Program-made: the position numbers and the translations under genes
Shown: positions 35,291 to 45,863 of the stretch, one piece after another
Numbering within the stretch: the first letter of the stretch is position 1
Layout of the letters: each line of letters begins with the position of its first letter
DNA from: Diplolepis rosae
Lineage: Eukaryota > Arthropoda > Insecta > Hymenoptera > Diplolepididae
Length of the DNA: 64,000 bases
NCBI GenBank assembly: GCA_030998225.1
Contig: JAPYXD010000403.1
Coordinates: forward strand, 2,294,001 to 2,358,000
Direction of reading: 5' to 3'
Notes under the pieces: model-generated
What the model saw: the letters and a program-made list of their open reading frames with translations, nothing else
Databases searched by the model: none
Told to the model about the DNA's origin: nothing

Positions 35291-35600
35291 TTACATTATT
35301 TCTGGACCCTAAAGCCAAAGTAAAAAATCATCTATCTATTAATAATAATTATTACTAGTGAGCCGGAAATTTGTTGCAGTTAAAATACGACGGTTTAAAA
35401 AATATGAACAATTATAGAAGAGGTATAGTAAAGTTTTCTATAAACTATAGTATATCATTAAATAGATTCTGTAAGTTGGAATGTTCCATGCCCCGATCGA
35501 GACGTGCTTTTCATCCCCGATTTGGGCTCTACCAGGGCCAAAGAAAAATTTCTGCACGAGGTAGTTTAGTAAAAGCTCAAAAGTTTGGTCTCACCGTGTA

Positions 35601-37534
35601 AGGAAAATTTATTAAATTTATATAAAAAATTACGAAGGGATTCTACTAAAAGCTAATTGTTTTTCACATGGATAATGAGTTATTTCTAAATCGGTTCTTT
35701 TTAAGGCACTTTATAGACAAAAGTAGTTTCTTTGACAGCAAGAATCTGGTTCCTTTAAATATTGTTCTGAAGTACCTAAATTTTACACTGGAGCAGTTCT
35801 TTTCTGTTGCAACTCAATTGGACCCTAAAAACGATTCCAAATAAGACTGGTTTTTTCTGTGAAGCAGAAGTTTCAGAATGAAACTGTCAAACTCAAAACA
35901 GCGAACAGCATAACAGACATTACTATTATATATGTATGTATTATCTGTTACATTATCCTGAACGGAAATATCATCTATATTAAACAGCGTAGTGAATTTG
36001 ATTTTTGCAAAACTTGTTTATGCAGATTTTCCCATCTGCCGTCTATTTTCTTTAACGGGAGACTTGCTGGTTGAGAGTTTATTACCTTATGTAAGATTTA
36101 ACACATAAATTGCAGAGGGCTGATCATGCTTTTACTATCTCCTATAAGAAGGCCATCGTTAGTCAGCTCGCTTTTATATTCAGAATCCACTGCCTTTTAT
36201 GTAAAAAAAAGGCTTTGTTCAAATTTCCGATGTATAAAACATCACTTGAACCATCTTTAATGACAATAAAAAAAACTTTTGGTATACGAATATTTGCTAT
36301 CCTATAATTAGCACCTAATTAAAAATAATAATTACAAACTTATTAATTTCTCTAACCAGTATTTTTCAAATTTATTTTCTATTCAAAAGTAATTTCATTT
36401 TCTTTCTCATAGAAATGGAATAGATTCTTATAGTGTGGAGGTTTTCTTTGCGTAAAGATGAGTCTTATCGACCCCAAGGCAAAAAGTAGGGGTGGCTGTC
36501 ATCCGGGCTAGGATTGAATTACTAGCCCTCAGCCTAATGTGTCATGCGTTTACTTGGCCTATTTTATTTATGCGGACGCGCTCGTCGAAACAAAGAGGGT
36601 AATTTCTAGAGTCCATTTTTACACGCGAGCTTTCACCTTCTTTACTAAAATGAGACGTTACGCTAATAGTATTACTTCCTGTTTGATTTCGAAGAGGAAG
36701 GCGAAGCCAATCAATAAGCTCGTAAAAGGATCCCTTTCAATCATGAAATTGATTCAAGGAGTGTTTATTATTCAGATAACATAAGTAAAAGAAATTAATT
36801 TTCAGCAAAACTTCTTCTGTTCAGTCTGGTAAAATACGATATCTCACCGATCATCGTATTACTCAACGTATTATTCTTTTTACTAATAACAAAGAATAAA
36901 GATTGATGAGTTTTAATTTTCACGCCTTTGTTAACAGTTAAACATTAATTCTGAACTATTGCCAATAGGCTCAAATGAGCAATAAATATGAATAAAAATA
37001 TTTTATAAAGTATTCAAAAGAAAATTGTTCTTTTTACTTATGGTCAGAATTTAAATTCACTGGAAACTGAATAAACTGCAGTATTTCACGATCTAGCAAT
37101 TTTAAAGTAGTTTTGCATTCTGCTTACTCGGCAGACGATTACGCCACTTTTAAGATTCTATGAAATTGTCTGCTACAAACTACATGTATAATACACTAAA
37201 AATTCACAGATCTAAGTGAAAAATTCACAATGGTTTTTCAGCTTTTTATATTAAGTAAATAAAAAACAACTAAAGCTACTGTCTCAGATAAAACTATCTA
37301 TGGGCAATTACTGATAGATCAATAGAAAATTAAAGTCATGACGTAGTCGGTGATAATTTAGCCAGAAACCCCTAATTACTCTGTAGAAAGTCTCCGGATA
37401 TTAGATTCTCTCTGACGCGAAGTCGAAACTAGATATACGAGTCCAGATGCGAACGCTAGAATTGTTTTCCAATATAGTAATACAGGGAGACTCGATTCTG
37501 CCTGTCTCCATCATTTATCCATCCCAAAGATGTA
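35601..37534. other. Interval without recognised genes
   Basis: Small frames (35371-35601, 35859-36074, 36539-36784) have no motif. A perfect seven-pair hairpin GGGCTAG/CTAGCCC lies at about 36508-36531 next to sequence weakly resembling a tRNA-type B box. The rest is AT-rich. Confidence 0.3.
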
Positions 37535-38224
37535 TACAGGGTGAGTTGAAGTTAGACGGTAAATTCTCGCCCAAAACCAGGATCTTCTGACATTTCTCAC
37601 AAGTCCTACCCAAAAGGTTATAACAAGAGCTACTAAAAAAAATTTCTTTTTCTTAATTTCACTTGTCGGAAGGCAGTCAAAACGGGCAAAAACGGACCCA
37701 AAATTCGTTAATTTGAAGTTAGACGGTAAATCCTCGCACATAAATAAAAACTTCTGACATTATTCACATTGTCCACCCGAAAGGTGATAACAAAAGATAC
37801 TAAAAAAATGTATATAAAAAATTTCAGTTGTCAGAAGACAGTCAAAACGGGAAATAACTGACCCGACATTTGGTGACTATAAGTCAGACATGCTAAAATT
37901 GTCAGAAGTTTGTAGTTTTGGGCGAGAATTTACCGTCTAACTTTAAATTAACGAATTTCGGGTCCGTTTTTGTGTTTTTCAGCAAGATATTGCATTTAGA
38001 AACGTTAGAAGGGTCTTACACCTATTGTTATTAAAGTTTAGATATAATAAGTCGATAAAGAAAATAAAAAATTTTCGTCAGAATATACGTCTGAAACTTC
38101 AGCTCTATTTGCAGAGTCGCTTTTGTCCCTCGAAAATAAAAAGTTTTTATTGCAGACATTTCTTTCGTACGATACGTATTGTTTGAGATATTTCTATGTC
38201 TCAAGATAAATACTTACCCTGTGT
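37535..38224. mobile_element. CAGGGTGAGT-type element, about 685 bp
   Basis: A TA-CAGGGTGAGTTGAAG start (37535) and an acttaccctg end (38221) form short inverted ends. Inside, the block gttagacggtaaat(t/c)ctcgc occurs at 37551 and about 37719 in direct orientation and once inverted at about 37925-37945. No transposase was seen. Confidence 0.5.
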
Positions 38225-38459
38225 ATCATTTGTGCACTTTTTTAAAGCTTAGAGCTCTGTAAATTAAAAACTACTCATTCAGTGAGAAAGTTGTATATAG
38301 AACAATGTTGATTTATTTTTGTCCGTTCTTTATACCCATAGAGTTTTGCTCTTGAATTCTGAAATTTCATTCTCCTATCGCCATAATTTACATAAAGTGA
38401 TAGAGAAAACTGGAATGGTATTTTACAAGAAATGGTTTTAAATTTGATGACCTAAAAGT

Positions 38460-39115
38460 TCGCAAGTTTGAGCGCGCCTAGGGCGCGTAATTCGGTCGTT
38501 GCGTTTCACGCTCTGAAATATTCCATTTTAAATGGAAAAGGAAATTCCATTTACTTAAGTCTCTATCGACCTTAAGGAACTCATCCTCATCATAGTACTC
38601 GCGAACTATTTTCTGTATATATTTCTGTAACTGTTTGATAAATTACATAATTAAAATAATTTATTTTCTTTCAAATACCTCAAAAAATAAAAACAATCGT
38701 AAACTTTATTCAAGTAAACAATTTTGTATTTTAACGCTTATAATCGTATTTTTTAAAATTAAAACAATTTTGCATCCTTACCCTTTTAGCGTATTTCACA
38801 TATTCTTATAAAAAATTTTATTTGTGACTTTTAATAGTATTTTTTTAAATTAAAAAGAAAAATATACATCTTATTATTGGTTATTATCTCCGATAAAGTA
38901 TGCTAAAGCTCAATTCAATTCGATAATTCTATCGAAAGTTATCGTGTTAACAGATGCCGAACAGGCAGGGAGACAATAGACAAACAGACGACAGATAGAC
39001 ACTTTTATAAAAACCGTTTTTTCTGACTCGTGGGGTCACAAAACGTAAAGATTTGATAAAAATTTCGAAAGTGATTTTTCAAATAAAACCAATACCTTTT
39101 TGTATAGTGTAATCA
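38460..39115 (+). repeat. Hairpin-headed, CAGA-tailed repeat, internally deleted
   Basis: It begins with the gagcgcgcctagggcgcg block and continues through cttaaggaactcatcctcat and tataattacat-type sequence to a (caga)-like tract near 38960-39000, then ggggtcacaaaacgtaaag. The order agrees with 40868-43290, but much of the middle is missing. Confidence 0.55.
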
Positions 39116-39384
39116 ATAAATTCGTTGCGTAAGTTAATTTTTCTCCGTGTTTAAAAATCCCTTCAAAAGTGTTTACTAATTACGTTACTGGAATTTTATT
39201 AGGTAGCATGAATGTGAAATGTGACTCAAAGGGATCTGTAATTCTGAATCAGTTAGAATTTTTGATAATTGCAATCAGTGATTGACTTCTTGCTTTTTAT
39301 CCAATTAAAAACGATTGATTTTCAGTCAACAATGATTGATTATCAGCAAAAAAAGACTGATTGTATCAGCCACTGATTTGTACA

Positions 39385-40770
39385 GGGTGGGCCATCTAAC
39401 ATTTGAAATTTGAATCGGCTATAAAAAAAACTTATGGATCATTCAAATGACTGCCACGGCTGGTCTAACAGTACTCCATTCAATCAACCCAATTTTTCAA
39501 TACATTTTCGATTGTTTGAGCAAAAGGTTAATAAGGTCAATAAGCAAAATCATTGCATTTGGGGCTCAGAAAATTCAAACGTCATCATTGAGAAGCCGAT
39601 ACACTCACAACGAGTGAGTGTTTGGCGCATATTTTGATACGGTGGCAAGGAGCAATTTTTGTTCCCAAAAATTGAAGAGGATGACATGGACGACATTTGG
39701 TTTTAACAGGACGAGGCCACTTGCCACACAGCCAACGTAACAATCGTTCTTTTGCGCACTGTTTTCGGAAATCGAATAATCAGCCGAAATTCTGATGTCA
39801 ATTGGCCACCTCGGAGCTGCGATTTGACTCTGTTAGATTATTTTTTGTAGGGAGCCGTTAAGGGGTTCGTCTACCTTCGCGGTTTCAAAAAATTGAATTT
39901 TTTTTTTTTTGCTTATTTCGAATCTAGACACTATAAGGAACATGCCTTATGAAGGATTTTCGAAAGTAGTGTTTTTTTAAATTGTTGGCACGATTTTGAC
40001 GCAACTATCGAAGATATTGGAAATCCGTAAATTGTTTCGTATTCAAAAAACGTCTCAATACGATTAGACACGAGCTTTTTAAACAAAAATTTTTTTTCAA
40101 TTTTTTACGTCTTTTTTAAGCTAGAAAAACAGGGCAGAAAATAGAACTTTTTTTTCAAATCGCTGCCATTTTGTTAAATTTTAAAATCTTTCAAATAGCT
40201 TGTGTCTTATCATAGTCGGATTAGCAGAAACTAAAAAAATATGATTGTTTTCATGTTTCAAGGTTCTGAAGCTGAGAAATCGTGCCACAAAGTCTACTAT
40301 GTCGCGCCGGCAGAGATCGATTCAAGGACGCGTCAAGGCCAAGGTAACGAAAAAAAAAATATTTTTTTTTTAAATTTCAATAATGTACTAATTAAATAAA
40401 AAAAATGTTGTGTCAATATCATGTGTAGTTTTTTCGCAATCCATCGTCAAAAATACGCCCGAATTTCAGGCGCGAAGGTAGACGACCCCCTTAAGGATAA
40501 GTGTTACTCTAACCATCTGGAGACTATTGAAGCCTTGAAACACGAAATCGAAGTTGCCATCCATGGGATTGAAGCCCAGACAATAAAAAATGCACTGAAA
40601 AATTGGGTTGTTCGAATGGGGTACTGTAAGACCAGCCGTGTCAGTCATTTGAATGATTTTGTGTTTCATTCTTAAATGGGAAGGTTCAATCTTTCTAATA
40701 AAACCATACTTTTGAAACAATATCCATAAGTTTTTTTTATAGCCGATTCAAATTTCAAATGTTAAATGAC
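39385..40770 (+). pseudogene. Mariner-like (IS630 group) transposon, interrupted by a TTAA element
   Basis: Inverted ends of about 40 bp (catttgaaatttgaatcggc at 39402 and its inverse ending near 40760) enclose a decayed transposase. Coding pieces include HCIWGSENSNVIIEKPIHSQ, then (after an internal deletion) KIEEDDMDDIWF, DEATCHTANVTIVLLRTVFG and WPPRSCDLTLLDYFL-GAVK. After the insertion it continues DKCYSNHLETIEALKHEIEV to a natural-looking end HLNDFVFHS. The aspartates of the D-E-ATCH and S-CDLT motifs are kept, but stops make it non-functional. The left outer end reads acagggtgggcca; the right end is diverged. Confidence 0.75.
39858..40494. mobile_element. TTAA-flanked foldback element, 629 bp
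   Basis: Element 39862-40490 starts GGGGTTCGTCTACCTTCGCG and ends cgcgaaggtagacgaccccc, between exact TTAA duplications (39858-39861, 40491-40494). Removing it with one TTAA restores the host transposase frame (GAVKDKCY). Purine-start ends plus TTAA fit Kolobok better than piggyBac, whose ends usually begin with C; this is an inference. The inside has long A/T runs and no recognisable protein. Confidence 0.8.
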
Positions 40771-40867
40771 CAACAGATGTATTTTGTGATCTTCCTATCG
40801 AGTCTTTTATGTAAAATACCAGTGTTTGAACTGGTGCTCTTCTTCACAGTACGTCTTTACCCGTAAA

Positions 40868-43290
40868 ACAATAATAAAAATCTGCCCGCTTCGCGGGCAC
40901 ATTCTCATCGCGCCCTTCGCGCGCAGCTCGCTTCGCTCACAAGCTTGAGCGCGCCTAGGGCGCGCAATTCGATCGTCGCGCTTCGCGCTCCGTTCCTTCT
41001 GGACCTCGCGCTTCGCGCTCGGTCTTGTGCTCTCCGCATACATTTAAGTTTATTTCTTATAATTTGATACTGAAGCTCAAACTAATTTTATAATTATATT
41101 ACAGATGATGTGAATTACACATTTTCTCAAAGTCACTCTATTTCTTTTTGAATTTAAGTGAAACAGGAAATTCAATTTACTTAAGGCTCTATCAGCCTTA
41201 AGGAACACAGTCTCATCATGACGCTCGCGCTTCGCGCTCAATTTTCTGTATACACGTCAGTCACTTTTTAATAAATTACATGATTAAAATAATTTATTTT
41301 CTTCTTCCAAATAAACGCCTTCGTCCACTCGTGAAAATCATTATAAACGTCTCGAATTTCTTAACTAATTACAGGACAATAGTCTTCTTCAAGGAGGAAA
41401 AGAACCTCTCAGGATTGCTTATAGGAAAAAAATTTTCGGTCAGCAAAGCCACATGTCCCGAGTCGGTTTTTAAAACAGTTCAGATCATTCTGTGAGAGAC
41501 GCCGGTATTAAAGTCTTAACGAGAAGTTTTCATGAATGTAAAACTTGTTCGCGTTTTGCCATTGTGAACCAATTTGGCATCCTTCTTTAATAATAAACAT
41601 TTTTTGAAAAAAAAATTCCGGTCGGTTCGTGTGCAAAATCTTGTATATTTTTTCATTTTATCCGGTTTTTATTCATAGTGAACTTCAATTTTTCAATTCG
41701 TGATGCTGCATATTGGACTACTTCATTTTGAATTGCAAGCTATGAGATAAGTTTTTAATTTTTATGATAATTCTTTTTTAATTATCTAAAATATAGTAAT
41801 TTTTTACAGAAATTTTGAATTAGTCTCTGAATTTATGGCACTGAAGAGGGCCCCCATATGTGGCCGAAACGTTTGCCTTTCATTCTTTTTGCGCATTTTT
41901 AAATGTAATAATAATTTTAATCAAAGAAAATAAGAAGAAACTGACCCTATGCCAAAGAAATGAACAAACATTATATGAATTTGGGTCAATACAATAATAG
42001 ACATGTTATCAAACATGTCAATTTGAAATTTATTTATTATAATTTGATACTGAAGCTCAAACCAATTTTATAATAATATTACAGATGATGTGAATTACAC
42101 ATTTTCTCAAAGTCACTCAATTTCTTTTTGAATTTAAGTGAAACTGGAAATTCAATTTACTTAAGGCTCTATCAGCCTTAAGGAAAACATTCTCATCATG
42201 GCGCTCGCGCTTCACGCTCGATTTTCTGTACACATTTCAGTAACTTTTTAATAAATTAGTAAATTACATGATTAAAATAATTTATTTTCTTCCAAATCTT
42301 TCAAAAAGAAAAAACAATCGTACACTTTATTTAAGGGAACGATTTTGCAGAACAACGCTTATTTCGTATCTCACATATTTTGGTGAAAAAAATCGAATTT
42401 TTTTAATATTAAAAATCAAAACATAAAATATACATCCTGTCCCGAAATGTCTCAATGAGAATTTGTAGACCTCATTTAGGCAAACAATTTTCCATCTAAA
42501 CATTTTTTTTGTATCTCACATATTTTGTCTAAAAAATGGAATTTTTTCATTTTTATCGTATTTTTTGGAATTGAAACGAAAAATATATCTTTTATCAGAA
42601 ACTGTGTCAGACAAAATTTGTAGATCTTTTTGAAACGAACAACTTTGTATTCTTACGTTTTTCTCGTATTTCGAATATTATTGTTAAAAAATTGAATTTT
42701 GGATTTTCAATAGTTATTTTTTGAATTACAAAAAAAAATATGCATCTTATGAAAAAATGTTACAATTCAAATTTGTAGGTCTTTATTTGTTTAATAATAT
42801 TGTATCATAACGTTTTTTCGTATCTCGTATAATTTAACTGGAAAATCGAATTTTGATATTGACTTTTTTCGAATTTGAATATGCTGTAACATTTCTAATT
42901 TTGATTTAATCAAAAAATATTATCAGGATAATTTTTAGAGATTTATGAGCACTATCAAAAACCAGTATTGAAATTTTTGATTTTTTCAAAAAGTTATTTT
43001 CAAAAACACAAAAGTAGTGCTCAATCCCTCAATTTTGATTGGATGTGGCTGGTTAACGAACTTGTCCTTACTTTCTCGGCTCCGATAAAGTGTGCCAAAG
43101 CTCAATTCAATCTGATAATTCTATCGAGAGTTATGCCGCACACGACCTACAGACAGACAGACAGACAGACACTTTCGTAAAAACCGTTCTTTCTGACTCA
43201 GGGGGTCTCAAAACGTAAAGATTTGATAAAAATTTCAAAAGTCATTTTTCACATAAAACCAATATCTTCTCATCCATGATGAGAATGTAA
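40868..43290 (+). repeat. Hairpin-headed, CAGA-tailed repeat, longest copy with duplicated segment
   Basis: The head (40884-41036) is a row of short GC hairpins with TTC(G) loops. The body is AT-rich with tcgtatctcacatattttg-like words every 150 bp or so. The tail has a cagacagacaga tract (43150-43170), a gggggtctcaaaacg block and the hairpin TCTCATC-CAT-GATGAGA (about 43268). The segment 41044-41320 is repeated at 42028-42300, with 0.7 kb of unrelated DNA between. An inverted relative without the duplication lies at 56899-58303. It looks like a non-autonomous retroelement, but no coding domain supports that. Confidence 0.55.
41841..41875 (+). ncRNA. Second hammerhead-like core (CTGAAGA variant)
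   Basis: CTGAAGA (41841), GGGCC-CCCATATGT-GGCC (stem II, one extra G) and GAAACGTTTG (41866) follow the hammerhead core order; position 7 is variable in known hammerheads. Possible stem I: ATGGCA before the core with TGC-G-CAT at about 41893. Stem III is not clear. Confidence 0.3.
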
Positions 43291-43457
43291 TAACAGTATA
43301 TAACTAGTATTTTAGAAATGTTGGCAGCCAGCGTTGAAAATATGTTGATTACCAGTATTGGTATAACGTTGGAAACCGGTGTTGTACCAACGCAGTACAT
43401 CGTTATCATTTCGACTGTCCGTCGACAGTTGGATTCCGACAGTCGGGAGTTGGTATC

Positions 43458-44180
43458 TACACAGAGAAAAATAGCATCTGGTCATAATGACTAGGAATAA
43501 TGTAGTTAGAAATAAAAAAGTGACTGTAACGAGGGAGACTTGTTGTCGCTACTTGACCCATGGCTACAGTAACATGATTTGTAGCCATGGTAGCCATATT
43601 CTGAATACCTGGTCGTGGCGACTAGTTAACATCGGTGAAATTGTTCTTATCTCTTAAACCTAGCTATGTGAACTTGAAACATTGAGTTGTCATAGCTAGA
43701 ATAACGTAGTCGCTATAACCAGTGGAGCAAACTTCACACTCGTTGAATTCGCTGTGTATTGTTTCGAGTAATGCATATTATTTTTCATAGCAACTGATAG
43801 CAACTCTTCTGAGAATTTGATTTGAAGTGTCGAGCGGCTCGAAACTGTGATTTTAAATCCTACTACTTTTAAAGATTCAACCCGCTCTACAGATGCCGAT
43901 AAACAGATTTTCAAAAGAGGTGCTATGAAAAATACAATGTTCCACGTAGTGATTTCATGCATTTGATTTTAGGAATTTGATTTAACATAACGTTATAGTT
44001 GACACTTAGATATAGTGACTGTGACAACATTACATAGTCGCTGTGACTACATTACTTAGTCACTGCGACCACTTTTAGTACCTACATTGACGGATCAATG
44101 AATTCAGCCACAAAAAGTAGTTAAGGACACTTTCAACTACATATATCACGTCACTATGCCCAGGATTTTTTCTCAGTGTA
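43458..44180 (-). mobile_element. TA-flanked CACTGAGAAAAA element (copy 2), 719 bp
   Basis: Element 43460-44178 is the reverse-oriented near-twin of 22909-23635 with the same ends and TA flanks, in a different context, so both are independent insertions or transposition products of one family. Confidence 0.8.
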
Positions 44181-44353
44181 GCGTTGGATCGACGTTGGTC
44201 CAATTGTTATTTTCTGCTTGGAATGTCTTTATAGGCTTATAAATGAAACAAATTACTCATATATGTGCGTATCCAAAACATGCACAGAAAAAAATAGTTC
44301 GAGAAATTTTACTCAACTTTTCAGCAAAGATGGGACATATGGACAAGTTAAAG

Positions 44354-44728
44354 ATTATTTAATATTAATTAGGTAAGTTTGGAATTTTTTTCACTGCCTA
44401 CATTATCGGAGGTTCACTAGTTGCGTATCAGATAGGATAGGTTGTCGACAGGTGTCCTCGTAGACAATTTCAAACTCTTATATCGCAAATAATGTAATTG
44501 AATTCAACTATTTAAAGAATTTGAAAATCTTTCTGTGGAAAAAAGACGCTTTCGACTGCGCTGCGATTCGATCTTCCTGTGGAGAATTAGATGTCGGACG
44601 CCTGTGTAGCTCAGTGGTTAGAGCAGTCGACCGGTAATCAAAAGACCTGTGCTCGAATCCCAGCGCAGTCGAAAGCGTCTTTTTTCCACAGAAAGATTTT
44701 CAAATTCTTTAAATATTATTTGATATTA
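44354..44728 (+). repeat. tRNA-cored retroposon-like unit (copy B, core in head orientation)
   Basis: Unit 44368-44714 is flanked by a 14-bp direct repeat, ATTATTTAATATTA / ATTATTTGATATTA (44354-44367, 44715-44728). Order: head (44377-44497), left arm 44510-44571, 28-bp linker, tRNA-like core, right arm 44653-44714. The two arms are 62 bp with one mismatch. They include the 3' part of the tRNA-like sequence, so its T-arm and 3' end exist in both orientations. Confidence 0.75.
44600..44670 (+). other. tRNA-like core of retroposon copy B
   Basis: A box TAGCTCAGTGG at 44607, anticodon-loop-like CCGGTAA, and B box GCTCGAATCCC at 44651. The acceptor-like 5' CTGTGT pairs poorly with the 3' GCGCAG. 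Pol III promoter potential is good; function as a tRNA is unlikely. Confidence 0.6.
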
Positions 44729-44918
44729 TTGTAATAATTTGTGACGGGCGTTTTGAAACTTCACTCTAGATTTTTAGAGTTTACCGAACTAAGATGCATT
44801 CTTTAACATTTGGTACATCACAAGTGATTACAATAATATTAAATAATCTCCAACTTGTCCATGTGTCCCAACTTTTCTCAAAAGTTGAGCAAAGTTTCTC
44901 GAACTATTTTTCTCCGTG

Positions 44919-45637
44919 TGATCGATCTGGACGTACGAATAATAGAAATACTGAAATCATGGATAGGAAGGAAAGGAATACAGGGGGAATTTCCACGATG
45001 CTGGAAGTGTAATACGACCACCAGGGTATCGCATGGTTATTCAACTTTTTTTGTTTACAACCCCCAGCATTAGGCTTCTCACCTGTGGTTTAGATGCACT
45101 TTTAATCAAGCTTTAAACTTCAGAGATAATTTTATAAAACAGAATAAAACAAAGGATACAAAAAATGTCAACTATAAAACCTCACTCAATTGTACTGTAC
45201 ATGACAGCTATATAGCGGATTACATATATCAAATATGACCTACTTTAATTGTATATACAAATGCGAAACGTTGATAAGAGTACGAAAGGGATTGGAATTT
45301 AGAACGGGAATGTTGAGGAAAAGCAAAAAACGGATTTGAAAAAATGATATTCTGTGTCAAGAAATGAATTTAAAGCGGCAGAGAGTTAGGAGTATAACTA
45401 GTAAAAAGTTTATTTCGTTAAAATACATCTTATCACTTACAGGTATGTTAATGATCATAAAAAGTGATCAATTCTTCCCAATAATTTACTTATTGTTTGT
45501 TCTAATTTCGTTTCAACAATGCCCTCATAAATTTTAACTTCAACCTGCAAATGCAAGTTTGTAGGTTTTTCAGAAATGGGCAATTTATAAAGCATAGATT
45601 TAATCGTAATAAATATCATTAACTTTTTAATTATTCA
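44919..45637. other. Interval without recognised features
   Basis: No repeats or motifs recognised; short frames overlap the preceding element and stop by 45073. Confidence 0.3.
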
Positions 45638-45863
45638 CACAGAGGAAAATAGTTCAAGTTTTACTCAACTTGGGAGCAAAGATTGAACATATGGACAAAT
45701 TGAAGATCATTCTATATTATTGTATTAATTTTTGACGTACGTTTTGAAACATTACTCTATATTCTTAAAGTTTACCAAACGGTAATGCATTCATTAATAT
45801 TTGATACGTGACAAATTATAACAATAATTTCAAATCACTTATCAGTTGTTTAACTCGACCACA
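45638..45863 (+). repeat. Partial copy of the 44283-44918 element (no retroposon insertion)
   Basis: CACAGAGGAAAATAGTTCAA starts a left half that follows the 44.3 kb element through gacaaattgaagat and directly into tttgacgtacgttttgaaac. It therefore shows the empty site of the retroposon insertion. The right end is missing. Confidence 0.55.

Larger units (their letters stand above)
34417..35600. mobile_element. Composite element with inverted ribozyme-like arms and tandem core
   Basis: Outer ends TA-CACGGAGAAA (34417) and tctcaccGTG-TA (35600) may delimit an element. Inside, inverted arms 34487-34640 and 35212-35345 carry the hammerhead-like motif. Between them the word (c)gtgtgacggat(t)a occurs at about 34670, 34821, 34970 and 35118, that is every 146-151 bp. 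Neighbouring units alternate in sequence, giving a two-fold higher-order repeat of about 300 bp. Confidence 0.55.
44283..44918. mobile_element. MITE-like element with 85-bp inverted ends, split by retroposon copy B
   Basis: The left end CACAGAAAAAAATAGTTCGA and the inverse at 44914 extend into about 85 bp of inverted similarity (actcaacttt, gggaca, tggacaagtt, attatttaatatta). The retroposon unit 44368-44714 lies inside, just past the left arm. A partial copy without the insertion is at 45638-45863. Flanks are TG on both sides, possibly decayed TA. Confidence 0.6.

Noticed and set aside
40807..41043. 78-codon minus frame rich in ERSAKR-like repeats
   Set aside because: The repetitive peptide follows from the GC hairpin row of the dispersed repeat; the matching region at 58.2 kb does not support a conserved protein.
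43150..43170. CRISPR-like or tandem-repeat array (cagacagacaga)
   Set aside because: A simple tetranucleotide run inside a dispersed repeat, with no spacers.
42968..43180. Conserved 60-residue peptide shared with 56986-57225 (MKFLIFSK...)
   Set aside because: Both lie in copies of the same CAGA-tailed repeat; other copies (25.9, 61.6 kb) break the frame, so the similarity is of DNA origin.
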